Positions 19,488 to 28,042 of a DNA stretch of 64,000 nt are shown piece by piece. Position 1 is the stretch's first letter. Each line of letters opens with the position of its first letter. The notes under the pieces were generated by a model. It saw nothing but the letters and a program-made list of their open reading frames with translations. It was not told the origin of the DNA and made no database searches. The position numbers were made by a program, and so were the translations under genes. This stretch comes from Clostridia bacterium (lineage in GTDB: Bacteria > Bacillota > Clostridia > Oscillospirales > Acutalibacteraceae): assembly GCA_024404025.1 (NCBI GenBank), contig JAKSQP010000014.1, forward strand, positions 1-64,000, in the 5' to 3' direction.

Positions 19488-20903
19488 TTATTCAGCGTCA
19501 GCTTCCTTTTCTGCTGCCTTCTTGGTTGTTTTTTTTGCAGCGGGCTTCTTTGCTTCTGCAGGAGCTTCTTCGCCTTCGGCTGCCTCTTCCTTCTTTGCCT
19601 TTGCAGCTTTCTTTGCAGCGGGCTTCTTTGCCTTTGCGGAATCAATTACAAGCTTGATGGCATCTCTTCTTGCGATATCTGCCGAAACCATTGATGCGGG
19701 AACGATCTGCTTGATCTTTTCAACATCCATTGAATAGGTTTCCGCCATCTTTGCGTATTCTTCTTCAACCGCTTCGTCCGATGCTTTGATATCTTCGGCG
19801 GCAATGATTTTTTCAACTGCAAGGTCAAGCTTAACTTCCGAAACAGCCTGCTCTCTCATCTGAGCCTCAAATACCGACTTTTCGGCGCCCATATACATAA
19901 GGTATGTATCAAGGTCGATGCCCTGCTGTGAAAGTCTCTGTGAATAGTTATTGATAAGCTCTTCAGCCTTTGTGTCATACATGCACTCGGGAATTTCGCC
20001 TTCAACGTTCTCAATGAGAGCGTCAACAACGGCATTTTCAAAATTTTTCTGAGCTGTGTCCTGCTTATTCTTGAGAAGATCTTCTTCAATGCCCTTCTTG
20101 AGCTCGGCAACTGTTTCGTATTCGCCGAGATCCTTTGCAAATTCATCATCAAGCTCGGGAAGCTCTTTGACCTTGATTTCGTGAAGCTTGATCTTGAATA
20201 CTGCGTCCTTTGAAGCAAGCTCGGGAGCATACTCTGCGGGGAAGGTAACATTTACATCGAATTCATCGCCGATCTTGTGGCCGATGATCTGCTCTTCAAA
20301 GCCGGGAATGAAGCTGCCTGAACCGATGGTAAGGTTATATTTTTCTGCCTTGCCGCCTTCAAAAGCAACGCCGTCAACAAAGCCTTCAAAGTCGATAACG
20401 GTTATATCGCCGTCTTTAACTGCTCTGTCGTCAACATCAATAAGTCTTGAACCTCTTTCAAGCATGTGCTCGATTTCGTGGTCAACATCTGCCTTTGTGA
20501 CCTTGGCATCTTCTTTTTCCGCCGTAAGTCCTTTATAAGCCTTAACGGTGATTTCGGGTTTAACCGTAACATTGAAAGAAAGAACAACGCCTTCTTCAAC
20601 GCTCATTGTTTTAACATCGATATCCTTGGGCTGATCAACGGGAGTAATGCCTGCTTCTGCATAAGCTGCTTCAACATTTGAGGGGAAAACGATCTCAAGA
20701 GCGTCCTCATAAAATACTTCTTTGCCGTACATCTTTTCGATCATCTGACGGGGAGCCTTGCCCTTGCGGAAACCGGGAAGAACAATTGACTTTCTCTGCT
20801 TCATATAAGCCTGCTGAACGGCAGCCTTGAAATCTTCTGCGGAAATTGAAAGCTCAACTGCATAGGTGTTTGTTTCTGTTTTGTTTGCTGATACTAAACT
20901 CAT
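19488..20903 (-). CDS. tig: trigger factor, ribosome-associated chaperone and prolyl isomerase, with Lys/Ala-rich tail
   Basis: Trigger factor (471 residues) binds at the ribosome exit tunnel and protects nascent chains. The ribosome-binding signature GFRKGKAPR is in the N domain. The PPIase domain (about 160-240) contains the GSGSFIPGFEEQIIGHKIG region. The helical C-terminal chaperone domain then ends in an unusual ~50-residue tail rich in Lys, Ala and Glu, with KKPAAKK repeated. Such a histone-like tail is not part of the standard fold. ATG 20903 follows GGAGG by 7 bases; an in-frame ATG at 20942 lacks a site. It heads tig-clpP-clpX. Confidence 0.95.
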   Translation of the reverse strand: MSLVSANKTETNTYAVELSISAEDFKAAVQQAYMKQRKSIVLPGFRKGKAPRQMIEKMYGKEVFYEDALEIVFPSNVEAAYAEAGITPVDQPKDIDVKTMSVEEGVVLSFNVTVKPEITVKAYKGLTAEKEDAKVTKADVDHEIEHMLERGSRLIDVDDRAVKDGDITVIDFEGFVDGVAFEGGKAEKYNLTIGSGSFIPGFEEQIIGHKIGDEFDVNVTFPAEYAPELASKDAVFKIKLHEIKVKELPELDDEFAKDLGEYETVAELKKGIEEDLLKNKQDTAQKNFENAVVDALIENVEGEIPECMYDTKAEELINNYSQRLSQQGIDLDTYLMYMGAEKSVFEAQMREQAVSEVKLDLAVEKIIAAEDIKASDEAVEEEYAKMAETYSMDVEKIKQIVPASMVSADIARRDAIKLVIDSAKAKKPAAKKAAKAKKEEAAEGEEAPAEAKKPAAKKTTKKAAEKEADAE

Positions 20904-20956
20904 GATTATTCCTCCGTCTGCCGGCATAAAATACCCCGGCAATTTTTAACTATGAG

Positions 20957-20985
20957 ATTATAACAAATAATTTCGGAAATTTCCA
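20957..20985 (-). promoter_or_regulatory. Probable promoter of tig
   Basis: On the minus strand TGGAAA (20980-20985) and TATAAT (20957-20962) are 17 bases apart, with a leader of about 45 bases. The -10 is consensus and the -35 moderate. Confidence 0.5.
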
Positions 20986-21045
20986 TAATTATTTAAATTT
21001 TCTTAATATAAGTGCAAATTTCAGGTTTTTGAAAGTGCGTTTTGT

Positions 21046-21747
21046 TCATATTGACATATTTTCATAAACCGGAACGGGACAAAACTCAAGAAAATCGCTT
21101 GATATAAGCGAAAACCGGATTCCGTCGCTTATTCCGTTGAACGCCGATGCGTGAGAATAGGAGTGAAGATGACCGTAATAGCATCTTTTTATCCCCTCAT
21201 CAATGAGAACATTATATATTTCATCACATTTCTGTGAAGCATTGAGCGGCGGATAATGAAGAAAGACCACCGGCTCAAGACCTGTTTCTTTTGCGGCGGC
21301 AATTGAAGCTTTCAGCCTGCCCGCCTCTCTCGTAACAACTTTTTTATCCGCATCGCTTTCGGCGTCAAAAAACCATCCTCTCGTGCCGCAGACGGCAATA
21401 TTTCCGCAGGTATAAGTGTTATTGTGAAGAATATTGAGCGTGTCAAACGAATTGGCGGCAAAAAATTCATCGGCTTTCTTTTTGGTTGACCACCAGTAAT
21501 CGTGGTTGCCTTTCATAAGAAGCTTTCTGCCGGGCAAAGAATTGAGAAATTCAAAATCCGCTTTGCCTTCTTCAAGATTCATTGCCCACGAAACATCGCC
21601 TGCAATAACAACGGTATCGTTTGCCGAAACAACTCTTTTCCAGTTTTTTTCAAGGCGCTCTTCATAATCCGTCCAGCCGTTGAAAATCTGCATTGTTTTT
21701 CCCGTTGCCAGCGAAAGATGAGTATCACCGATTACGAAAAGAGCCAT
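21046..21747 (-). CDS. calcineurin-like metallophosphoesterase
   Basis: A 233-residue cytoplasmic phosphoesterase with the family's metal-ligand motifs: GDTHLS near the start, VIAGDVSWA, KGNHDYWW and a late YGHLHSY. These bind two metal ions that activate water for phosphate ester cleavage. The substrate cannot be assigned; it resembles the family of predicted phosphohydrolases in COG1768. It is a single gene transcribed divergently from the DUF1540 gene; no terminator is clear after it. Confidence 0.85.
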   Translation of the reverse strand: MALFVIGDTHLSLATGKTMQIFNGWTDYEERLEKNWKRVVSANDTVVIAGDVSWAMNLEEGKADFEFLNSLPGRKLLMKGNHDYWWSTKKKADEFFAANSFDTLNILHNNTYTCGNIAVCGTRGWFFDAESDADKKVVTREAGRLKASIAAAKETGLEPVVFLHYPPLNASQKCDEIYNVLIDEGIKRCYYGHLHSYSHASAFNGISDGIRFSLISSDFLEFCPVPVYENMSI

Positions 21748-21831
21748 AGAAAATCCTTTCTGCTGATAATTCAGAATTACCTGCGAAAAATAATATCACG
21801 GAGAAATCCGAAAATTCAAAGGAGAAGAGTT

Positions 21832-22020
21832 ATGAAAAAAGAATTAAATGATATCACCTGCCATGCCAAAAACTGCGTTTATCATAAGGGCAGTTCGTCC
21901 TGCACCGCAGGCTGCATAGAGGTCGGCAATTCATCCGCCTGCCATTGCGGCGAAACACAATGCTCAACCTTTGTTATGAATGACAACGCAGAAGGCAAAC
22001 CCAAAGGCTGCGGCTGCTGA
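21832..22020 (+). CDS. DUF1540 cysteine-rich small protein
   Basis: A 62-residue protein with nine cysteines (10, 15, 24, 28, 37, 39, 44, 60, 62), matching the DUF1540 pattern found in spore-forming Clostridia. The spacing suggests metal binding or disulfides; the function is unknown. ATG 21832 is chosen because GGAGAAGAG lies just upstream; the open frame extends further upstream but only as an antisense shadow of the phosphoesterase. The stop codon is 2 bases from the end of thrC on the other strand, leaving no room for a terminator. Confidence 0.85.
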   Translation: MKKELNDITCHAKNCVYHKGSSSCTAGCIEVGNSSACHCGETQCSTFVMNDNAEGKPKGCGC

Positions 22021-22022
22021 CA

Positions 22023-23507
22023 TCAGATACCGAGCATATCAAGAACAACCTTTTCCATGCTGTCCTTTGAGCAGACGCCGTCAAATCTCACAGCCTTGCT
22101 GCGAAGATCTGCGAGCTGCCCGGGGCAGCTTTCCTTTGAAATCTCTGCAAGCTTTTCGACCATTTCGAATTCATCAAGCCCTTCATTTGAACCGCTGACG
22201 GCTTCAAGAACGGAAGCGCTGAATTTGAACGGGCTTGCGGTTGAAGCGATAACCGTCGGAGTGCTGTCGCCGGTTTCGGCTTTATAGTCTTCATAAACCT
22301 TGATCGCAACTGCGGTATGGGTATCGCAGAGATAATTCTTTTCGCTGAACATCTTTGCTATCGTTGCCTTTGTCTGCTCATCATCGCAGCAGCCTGCGGC
22401 AAAGAGTTCTTTAATTTTTGCAAATGTTGCATCATCAACCTTATATTTTCCGTCTGATGCAAGTAAAGCCATCCAGCTCTTTACATTTTCGCTTCCTGCA
22501 AGAGCATAGAGAAGTCTTTCAAGATTCGAGGAAATGAGAATATCCATCGAGGGAGAAATCGTTGTGTAGAATTTACGGTTTCTGTCATAAACACCCGTTG
22601 TGAGGAATTCGGTCAGAACGGAGTTGCTGTTTGAAGCGCAGATAAGCTTTGCAACGGGAAGACCCATTTCCTTTGCATAATATGCGGCAAGAATGTTACC
22701 AAAATTGCCCGTGGGAACAACAACATTGATTTTATCGCCCGCTTTGATTTCGCCCTGCGCAACAAGGTCGCAGTATGCGGAAAAATAATAAACAATCTGC
22801 GGAGCGAGTCTGCCCCAGTTGATCGAATTTGCGCTTGAAAATGCCATTCCGTTTTCGGCAAGCTTTGCGGCAACCGCCTTATCCGTGAATATCTTCTTAA
22901 CGCCGCTCTGCGCATCGTCAAAATTACCTTTTATAGCGCAAACGGAAACATTTCCGCCCTCCTGGGTGCACATCTGAAGCTTCTGCATCGGACTCACACC
23001 GTCGCTGGGATAAAAAACAAGGATTCTTGTATGTTCAACATCCTTGAAGCCTTCAAGAGCGGCCTTTCCCGTGTCACCTGAGGTGGCAACAAGAATAACG
23101 ATTTCCGTTCCTTTTGCGGTCTTTCCGCCTGCAACGGTGAGAAGTCTCGGAAGAATCTGAAGAGCCATATCCTTGAATGCGCAGGTAGGACCTTTGAAAA
23201 GCTCAAGGATATATGTTCCGTCGCCGGTTTTGGCAAGGGGAGCAACCTTTGCATCGGAGAATCCGGTTTCGTAAGCTCCCTTAACGCATGATTCAACTTC
23301 TTCTTCCGTAAAATCGTTAAGGAAAAGCGAAAGAATATATTTTGCTCTTCCGATATAATCTTTTTTTGAAAGTGCTTCTATTTCCGCAAGAGCAACATTC
23401 GGAATGCAGTCCGGAACAAAAAGTCCGCCATCTGACGAAATGCCTTTTGTGATAGCCTGCGAAGCAGTCACTTTGACCGAAATATCTCTTGTGCTGATGT
23501 AATTCAT
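22023..23507 (-). CDS. thrC: threonine synthase
   Basis: Threonine synthase (494 residues) converts O-phosphohomoserine to threonine with pyridoxal phosphate. The N terminus has the family's YISTRDISVKVTASQAI block, and the PLP lysine lies in PTCAFKDMALQ. VLVATSGDTGKAALEGF and VPTGNFGNILAAYYAKEMG bind the cofactor phosphate. It stands apart from other threonine genes. AGGAG is properly placed before the ATG. The 300-base upstream region holds unusual inverted repeats but no T-box leader. Confidence 0.95.
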   Translation of the reverse strand: MNYISTRDISVKVTASQAITKGISSDGGLFVPDCIPNVALAEIEALSKKDYIGRAKYILSLFLNDFTEEEVESCVKGAYETGFSDAKVAPLAKTGDGTYILELFKGPTCAFKDMALQILPRLLTVAGGKTAKGTEIVILVATSGDTGKAALEGFKDVEHTRILVFYPSDGVSPMQKLQMCTQEGGNVSVCAIKGNFDDAQSGVKKIFTDKAVAAKLAENGMAFSSANSINWGRLAPQIVYYFSAYCDLVAQGEIKAGDKINVVVPTGNFGNILAAYYAKEMGLPVAKLICASNSNSVLTEFLTTGVYDRNRKFYTTISPSMDILISSNLERLLYALAGSENVKSWMALLASDGKYKVDDATFAKIKELFAAGCCDDEQTKATIAKMFSEKNYLCDTHTAVAIKVYEDYKAETGDSTPTVIASTASPFKFSASVLEAVSGSNEGLDEFEMVEKLAEISKESCPGQLADLRSKAVRFDGVCSKDSMEKVVLDMLGI

Positions 23508-23564
23508 AATTTCTCCTCCGAATCAAAACTATATGCAGTAATTATATCATTATAAAGCAGTGAA

Positions 23565-23583
23565 TGTAAAGCATTTTTTTACA
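23565..23583. repeat. Inverted repeat 1 upstream of thrC
   Basis: TGTAAA (23565-23570) and TTTACA (23578-23583) are separated by 7 bases, about 60 bases upstream of the thrC start codon. It is one of three related elements in the 303-base gene-free stretch 23508-23810. It could be a regulator-binding site or an RNA hairpin. Confidence 0.6.
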
Positions 23584-23651
23584 GCGCCGAAACATAAAAA
23601 ACTCCCTTTTGTTTTAAAATGTTCCGGAAAATAAGCCTTACAGCGGCAAGA

Positions 23652-23673
23652 TGTAAAGCTGTTTAACTTTACA
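23652..23673. repeat. Inverted repeat 2 upstream of thrC
   Basis: TGTAAAG (23652-23658) and CTTTACA (23667-23673) are separated by 8 bases, giving a 22-bp element of two helical turns. A further partial copy, TTACAG, lies just upstream at 23638-23643. Confidence 0.7.
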
Positions 23674-23750
23674 GTTGTACTTTTCCGCATCATTTTTTTG
23701 TTCCCGATTGCTGTTATGTGTTGATATTATTGAAATTTATAAAAATCAAG

Positions 23751-23779
23751 GCCGACGGAGCATCTGACTGTCCGACGGC
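23751..23779 (-). terminator. GC-rich hairpin, probable terminator of the yraN operon
   Basis: GCCGACGGA (23751-23759) and TCCGACGGC (23771-23779) form a perfect 9-bp stem with an 11-base loop. On the minus strand it is followed by CTTGATTTTT. It lies 32 bases past the yraN stop and should separate that operon from thrC. Confidence 0.6.
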
Positions 23780-23784
23780 TGATT

Positions 23785-23806
23785 TGTAAAGTTGATTTGC
23801 TTTACA
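23785..23806. repeat. Inverted repeat 3 next to the yraN stop
   Basis: TGTAAAG (23785-23791) and CTTTACA (23800-23806) are separated by 8 bases, identical in arms and spacing to repeat 2, 133 bases away. It lies 4 bases past the yraN stop codon, so its position fits a promoter operator less well than repeat 1. Confidence 0.7.
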
Positions 23807-23810
23807 TATT

Positions 23811-24164
23811 TCAGAAAGCATTTTCAATATAATTGAGCTTTGAAAGCTTCATTTCATCGTTGAGCCATACCTCGCAGACATCAAATCGTGCATTATTCTG
23901 CATTCCGAAGCGTGCCAGGAACTGTTTCGAGGTGGATTCTATCTTTTCCTGCTTGCTTTCGTCAACTGCATCCGCAGGTCTGAAAAGAGGATCATCCGTT
24001 CGTGTTTTGACCTCAACGAAGCAAACAACATTATTCTTTTCCGCAATTATATCGACCTCACCGAATCGGGAGATATAATTCGTTGTCAGAATTTTATAAT
24101 CGTTATTTCGCAGATACCTCACGGCGAAGAGCTCGCCCCATACACCTGTTTTATTCTTTATCAT
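23811..24164 (-). CDS. yraN: YraN family (UPF0102) putative endonuclease
   Basis: A 117-residue protein of the Holliday-junction-resolvase-like nuclease fold. The core motif [20 protein letters not shown] carries the predicted catalytic Asp and Glu-x-Lys. The cellular role is not established. It overlaps rnhB by 4 bases (ATGA) and ends the rplS-lepB-rbgA-rnhB cluster, as in many Firmicutes. Confidence 0.9.
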   Translation of the reverse strand: MIKNKTGVWGELFAVRYLRNNDYKILTTNYISRFGEVDIIAEKNNVVCFVEVKTRTDDPLFRPADAVDESKQEKIESTSKQFLARFGMQNNARFDVCEVWLNDEMKLSKLNYIENAF

Positions 24165-24763
24165 TTCGTTCCGAGAAAGCTTCCGAGGAAGCTCATTCTG
24201 TGATGTTCCGAAATTCCGAATTCGGCAAGCATTTCATAATGAAGCTTTGTGCCGTAACCTTTATGTTTTGCAAACTGATATTCCGGAAGAAGCTTATCAA
24301 GCTCATACATATATCTGTCCCTGCTGACCTTGGCGAGAATCGAAGCCGCCGCAATTGACGGGCTTAAAGCATCGCCCTTTATAACGGTTTCACCCCTGAT
24401 TGAAAGCGGGGGCATTCTGTTGCCGTCAATGAGCGCATAATCTGCGGGAACCTGAAGACCTTCAACTGCCTTGCGCATTGCGATATATGTTGCCTGAAGG
24501 ATATTTATTTCGTCAATCGTTTTGGTATCAACGCTTGCAATCGAATAGGCAACGGCCTTTTCGATAATAATATCAAAAAGCTGTTCTCTTTTCTTTTCCG
24601 AAAGCTTCTTTGAATCGTTAAGGCCCTGTATTTCGCAGCCTTCGGGAAGAATGACCGCAGCCGCATAAACGGGGCCTGCAAGGGGTCCCCTGCCCGCCTC
24701 ATCAACTCCGCAGACGGCTTTGAAGCCTTTTTCGGCTGCGCTGATTTCATAAGAAAAATCCAT
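24161..24763 (-). CDS. rnhB: ribonuclease HII
   Basis: RNase HII (200 residues) cuts RNA in RNA-DNA hybrids, including single ribonucleotides in DNA. The signature [14 protein letters not shown] (Asp21, Glu22) is present, with further acidic site residues in [10 protein letters not shown] and near the [14 protein letters not shown] segment. It starts 2 bases after the capA-like gene and its end overlaps yraN. Confidence 0.96.
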   Translation of the reverse strand: MDFSYEISAAEKGFKAVCGVDEAGRGPLAGPVYAAAVILPEGCEIQGLNDSKKLSEKKREQLFDIIIEKAVAYSIASVDTKTIDEINILQATYIAMRKAVEGLQVPADYALIDGNRMPPLSIRGETVIKGDALSPSIAAASILAKVSRDRYMYELDKLLPEYQFAKHKGYGTKLHYEMLAEFGISEHHRMSFLGSFLGTK

Positions 24764-24765
24764 AT

Positions 24766-25956
24766 TTATCCCTTCCGCTGCGTTTTGTCAAGAAACTGCT
24801 CGTCAATAACCTCGTCGAGAATATCATAGATATATTTAAGGCTGAAATCCGGCGTTTTGGACTTAACGCCGTGGCTGTCGGCAAGCTCCGCCGTATAATC
24901 GGCAAGAGGATAGACTCTGACATTTGAACAATTCTGTCCGTAGTGGGTAACCGTACCGTCAAATTTAACATTTTCAAGGGAAATCTTTCCGGTTGTGTTG
25001 TTCTTGACAACGTCAAAATTCAGCATACCGCCGAGCATTCTCGCTCCTCTGTTCTGTGCCGAAATGAAATTGCCGAGCGAATAGGCAACAAGCGTTTTTC
25101 TGCCGTCTTCATTCTCAATATATTCAACGGGCTGGATAACATGGGGATGAGTTCCGATGATAATATCCGCTCCCCAAAGAGCAAGTTTTTCGGCAAGTGC
25201 CTTCTGCTCGTCCGAAGGTTCGTGAGTATATTCAACGCCCCAATGAGCGTTGACAATAACAACATCAGCTTCCTTTTTGGCTCTCTGGATTTTCTGCATA
25301 AGGAACTGTTCATCGGAAGCGTGAACAAGAATGACCTCGGAATCATCGGGAAGAGAAAGTCCGTTTGTTGATTCGGTAAATCCGAGATACGCAAACTTTA
25401 TGCCGTTTATCTCATTCGTTACTATCTTATCGGCTTCCTGCGCATTCAGATAAGCTCCGGTTGTGAGTTTGCCTTTTGTTTTCCAGAAATTGATTGCGGA
25501 AATAAGTCCTTTTTCGCCGCAGTCAAGAGAATGGTTGGTTGAGATATTGAAAACATCAAAGCCGATTTTTATCATTTCGTCTCCGACCTCTGTCGGCGAA
25601 TTGAACTGCGGATAGCTCGAAACATTATGCTCGGTTGAAATGATCGTTTCCTGGTTGAGAATCGCAAGATCAGCCTTGCCGATTCTGTCTGCAATCTTTT
25701 CATAAGCTATCGAAAAATCATAGCCGCTGCTGCTTCTTGCCGCAGCCTGCTCATAAATCGTATCGTGAATAAGGTTATCACCGACGGCAACAACGCTTAC
25801 TCTTGAAAACGGCTCTGCCGCTTCGGATGTATTGTTTTCGGGAAGCTGCGCATCAATATCGGGTCTTGATGAATTTCTCGTAAAAAACGCAAGACCGACG
25901 GCAAAAACATCAAATGCGAGAATCACCGCAAGAAAAATAAACATCTTTTTTCTCAT
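24766..25956 (-). CDS. CapA/PGA_cap family protein, poly-gamma-glutamate-synthesis-type metallophosphatase
   Basis: A 396-residue protein with one N-terminal membrane segment ([20 protein letters not shown]), placing the rest outside the cell. The catalytic-like domain has [10 protein letters not shown] near its start, [30 protein letters not shown] and [13 protein letters not shown], all typical of the CapA family related to calcineurin-like phosphoesterases. No capsule ligase (CapB/CapC) is nearby, so poly-gamma-glutamate synthesis is not supported; a cell-envelope role is possible. It sits inside the rbgA-rnhB cluster, an uncommon position. Confidence 0.85.
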   Translation of the reverse strand: MRKKMFIFLAVILAFDVFAVGLAFFTRNSSRPDIDAQLPENNTSEAAEPFSRVSVVAVGDNLIHDTIYEQAAARSSSGYDFSIAYEKIADRIGKADLAILNQETIISTEHNVSSYPQFNSPTEVGDEMIKIGFDVFNISTNHSLDCGEKGLISAINFWKTKGKLTTGAYLNAQEADKIVTNEINGIKFAYLGFTESTNGLSLPDDSEVILVHASDEQFLMQKIQRAKKEADVVIVNAHWGVEYTHEPSDEQKALAEKLALWGADIIIGTHPHVIQPVEYIENEDGRKTLVAYSLGNFISAQNRGARMLGGMLNFDVVKNNTTGKISLENVKFDGTVTHYGQNCSNVRVYPLADYTAELADSHGVKSKTPDFSLKYIYDILDEVIDEQFLDKTQRKG

Positions 25957-25973
25957 AATAATTCACCCTCTGT

Positions 25974-26828
25974 TCAGTCAAGTGTAATTTTTCCGAGCTT
26001 GCCCGCTCTGTATTCATCGAGCAGCATTACCGCTGCCCTTTCGGTATCGTATTCGCCTCTGCGAAGAAGCATACCTCTCTTTGCCGCAATCATTTCAAGC
26101 AGCTCGTAGGGCTCCTCAACATCTTCAAAATCCGTGATTTTATATCTGCCGGCAAGTCTGTCGGGATAATTTTTCTGCATAACCTTAAGCAGCCTGACCG
26201 CTATCTCCTGGCAATCAAGGATTTCATCCTTAACGGAACCGATGAATGCAAGCTTGAAGCCGACCTCGGGATCTTCAAATTTAGGCCACAGCACTCCGGG
26301 AGTATCAAGCAGCTCGATTCCGGAGCCTATTGCAAACCATTGATTGCCTCTTGTTACGCCGGGTTTATCGGCAACCTTGGCTCTGTATTTGCCGGACATT
26401 CTGTTGATAAACGAGGATTTGCCGGTATTCGGAATACCGACTACCATAACCCTCAAAGCCTTACCTGCCATACCTTTTTCGGCGTTAAGTCTGATTCTTT
26501 CTTTCAGCACCTCACGCACGGCAGGCTGAAATTTATCAAGCCCTCTGCCGCTTCTGCAGTCAACAGCCAAAGCGGTTATTCCCTGCTCTCTGAATTCCTT
26601 GATTTTTTCTGCGGTTGCGTTATCGTCCGCAAGGTCGCACTTATTGAGCAGAACAATTCTCGGCTTTGAACCGATAAGCTCTGAAAGCTCCGGATTGCGG
26701 CTGCTCTCCGGAATTCTCGCATCAACAAGCTCACAGACAGCATCGACCATTGAAAGGCTTTCTTTTATAAGTCTTCTGGTTTTCGCCATATGGCCGGGAA
26801 ACCATTGAACCACCATATTTTCATTCAT
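25974..26828 (-). CDS. rbgA: ribosome biogenesis GTPase RbgA (YlqF)
   Basis: RbgA (284 residues) is a circularly permuted GTPase needed for a late step of large-subunit assembly. The order of GTP motifs is permuted: LLNKCDLAD (G4) precedes GIPNTGKSSFIN (G1) and LLDTPGVLWP (G3). The N terminus VQWFPGHMAKTRR is characteristic. Its place between lepB and rnhB matches Bacillus ylqF. Confidence 0.96.
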   Translation of the reverse strand: MNENMVVQWFPGHMAKTRRLIKESLSMVDAVCELVDARIPESSRNPELSELIGSKPRIVLLNKCDLADDNATAEKIKEFREQGITALAVDCRSGRGLDKFQPAVREVLKERIRLNAEKGMAGKALRVMVVGIPNTGKSSFINRMSGKYRAKVADKPGVTRGNQWFAIGSGIELLDTPGVLWPKFEDPEVGFKLAFIGSVKDEILDCQEIAVRLLKVMQKNYPDRLAGRYKITDFEDVEEPYELLEMIAAKRGMLLRRGEYDTERAAVMLLDEYRAGKLGKITLD

Positions 26829-26830
26829 AA

Positions 26831-27391
26831 TTAACCTATCTTAAACTGTCCCCACGGGCTGATTCTGCAAAGAGCCTTGCCCATAATATATTCTTCTTCC
26901 ATAAAGCCAACACGCATATCACGGCTGTCGGTTGAGCCGTTTCTGTTATCACCCATAATGAAAACATATCCCTCGGGAACCGTTGTTTCGCCGTAAAAAT
27001 TCTCACGATCCGTAAACGGACGTTTTATATAAGGCTCGTCCAGCGCAACTCCGTCAACATAAACTATTCCCTTGTCGAAATCAATATCTATCTTCTGACC
27101 GCCGACTGCAATAACTCTCTTGATAAGAGTATCGGGCATAAGATCAGACGGACGGCAGGTAACAACAATATCGCCGTATTTCGGCTCGCCGTAAGCGGCG
27201 GTAAGAATGATCCTATCGCCGTTTGAAAGAGTCGGATTCATTGAACTGCCGTCAACAATAACCGTTCTGAAAACGAAAATAAAGCCGAGCGCAACGAGCA
27301 CAATGGCAAAAGAAATCATATAAACTGTATCAAAAATAAACGATGTGAAGGAACGCTCCTCGCCCTGAATGTTTTTTTCTTTTTCGTTCAT
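26831..27391 (-). CDS. lepB: signal peptidase I, second copy
   Basis: A 186-residue membrane-bound peptidase that removes signal peptides from secreted proteins. One N-terminal membrane helix is followed by the catalytic Ser box VDGSSMNPTL and the Lys box LIKRVIAVGG; the GDNRNGSTDSR box is near the end. It ends 2 bases before rbgA and follows a related copy by 14 bases. The two are diverged tandem paralogues and probably differ in substrate range. Confidence 0.94.
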   Translation of the reverse strand: MNEKEKNIQGEERSFTSFIFDTVYMISFAIVLVALGFIFVFRTVIVDGSSMNPTLSNGDRIILTAAYGEPKYGDIVVTCRPSDLMPDTLIKRVIAVGGQKIDIDFDKGIVYVDGVALDEPYIKRPFTDRENFYGETTVPEGYVFIMGDNRNGSTDSRDMRVGFMEEEYIMGKALCRISPWGQFKIG

Positions 27392-27405
27392 ATTATTCCG
27401 CTCCT

Positions 27406-27972
27406 TTAATAAATATCAAACCTGAACATCGGCAGGAATCTGAACATTGCCTTGCCGAGAATATATCTTTCATCCACCAATCCGATTTTTGTTGAACGGC
27501 TGTCAAGCGAATCATTTCTGTTATCGCCCATAACAAAAACCTTGCCTTCTTCAACGGTCAGCGGAAATTCAACATCATATTCCAGAGCAGTCGGCTCTGC
27601 AATATAACTTTCTTCAAGCTTTTCGCCGTTAACAAAAACCTCTTTTGCCGCAAAATCAATGTTGACCGTATCGCCGCCCTTGGCAATGATGCGCTTGATT
27701 ATCGGCACATTCTGCTCCCACGGCTGATTGATAACAACAATATCGCCGCGGCGGAAATTCTGATAAGCTCCGGCAACTGCGACCCAGTCCCTGTCATCAA
27801 GGGTAGGATACATCGACATTCCGTCAACACTGACCGGCCTAAAAACGAAAGCGAAAATAACAAAGACGATAACCACCGCACCCTTTGCGGAATCAAGAAT
27901 ATCAAACGCCGCAGAGGTGAATTTCGATGGCTTTTTAACAAATTCAACGGTAAATTCTTCGATCCGCCTCAC
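27406..27972 (-). CDS. lepB: signal peptidase I, first copy
   Basis: A 188-residue signal peptidase I. The membrane helix near residues 30-48 precedes VDGMSMYPTLDDRDW (catalytic Ser), IIKRIIAKGGDTV (catalytic Lys) and GDNRNDSLDSR. Compared with the second copy it has a longer basic N-terminal extension before the membrane helix. It begins downstream of the rplS terminator, so it depends on read-through or a promoter I could not identify. Confidence 0.94.
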   Translation of the reverse strand: MRRIEEFTVEFVKKPSKFTSAAFDILDSAKGAVVIVFVIFAFVFRPVSVDGMSMYPTLDDRDWVAVAGAYQNFRRGDIVVINQPWEQNVPIIKRIIAKGGDTVNIDFAAKEVFVNGEKLEESYIAEPTALEYDVEFPLTVEEGKVFVMGDNRNDSLDSRSTKIGLVDERYILGKAMFRFLPMFRFDIY

Positions 27973-27999
27973 AGCTGCTCCCCCTTTCGCTTTTTTAAG

Positions 28000-28032
28000 A
28001 AAAAAGGTGTAACAACCGAAAATTGTTACACC
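28000..28032 (-). terminator. Terminator after rplS
   Basis: A perfect 9-bp stem, GGTGTAACA (28006-28014) with TGTTACACC (28024-28032), is followed on the minus strand by six Ts. It lies 10 bases past the rplS stop and upstream of the signal peptidase genes, likely lowering their expression relative to rplS. Confidence 0.9.
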
Positions 28033-28042
28033 CTCTCGCTTT

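Noticed and set aside
23565-23806. CcpA cre sites at the TGTAAA...TTTACA repeats
   Set aside because: Cre sites are 14-bp palindromes with a central CG; these have 7-8 base spacers without it.
23508-23810. T-box leader upstream of thrC
   Set aside because: No T-box consensus (AGGGTGGNACCGCG) or specifier-loop layout could be found on the thrC strand.
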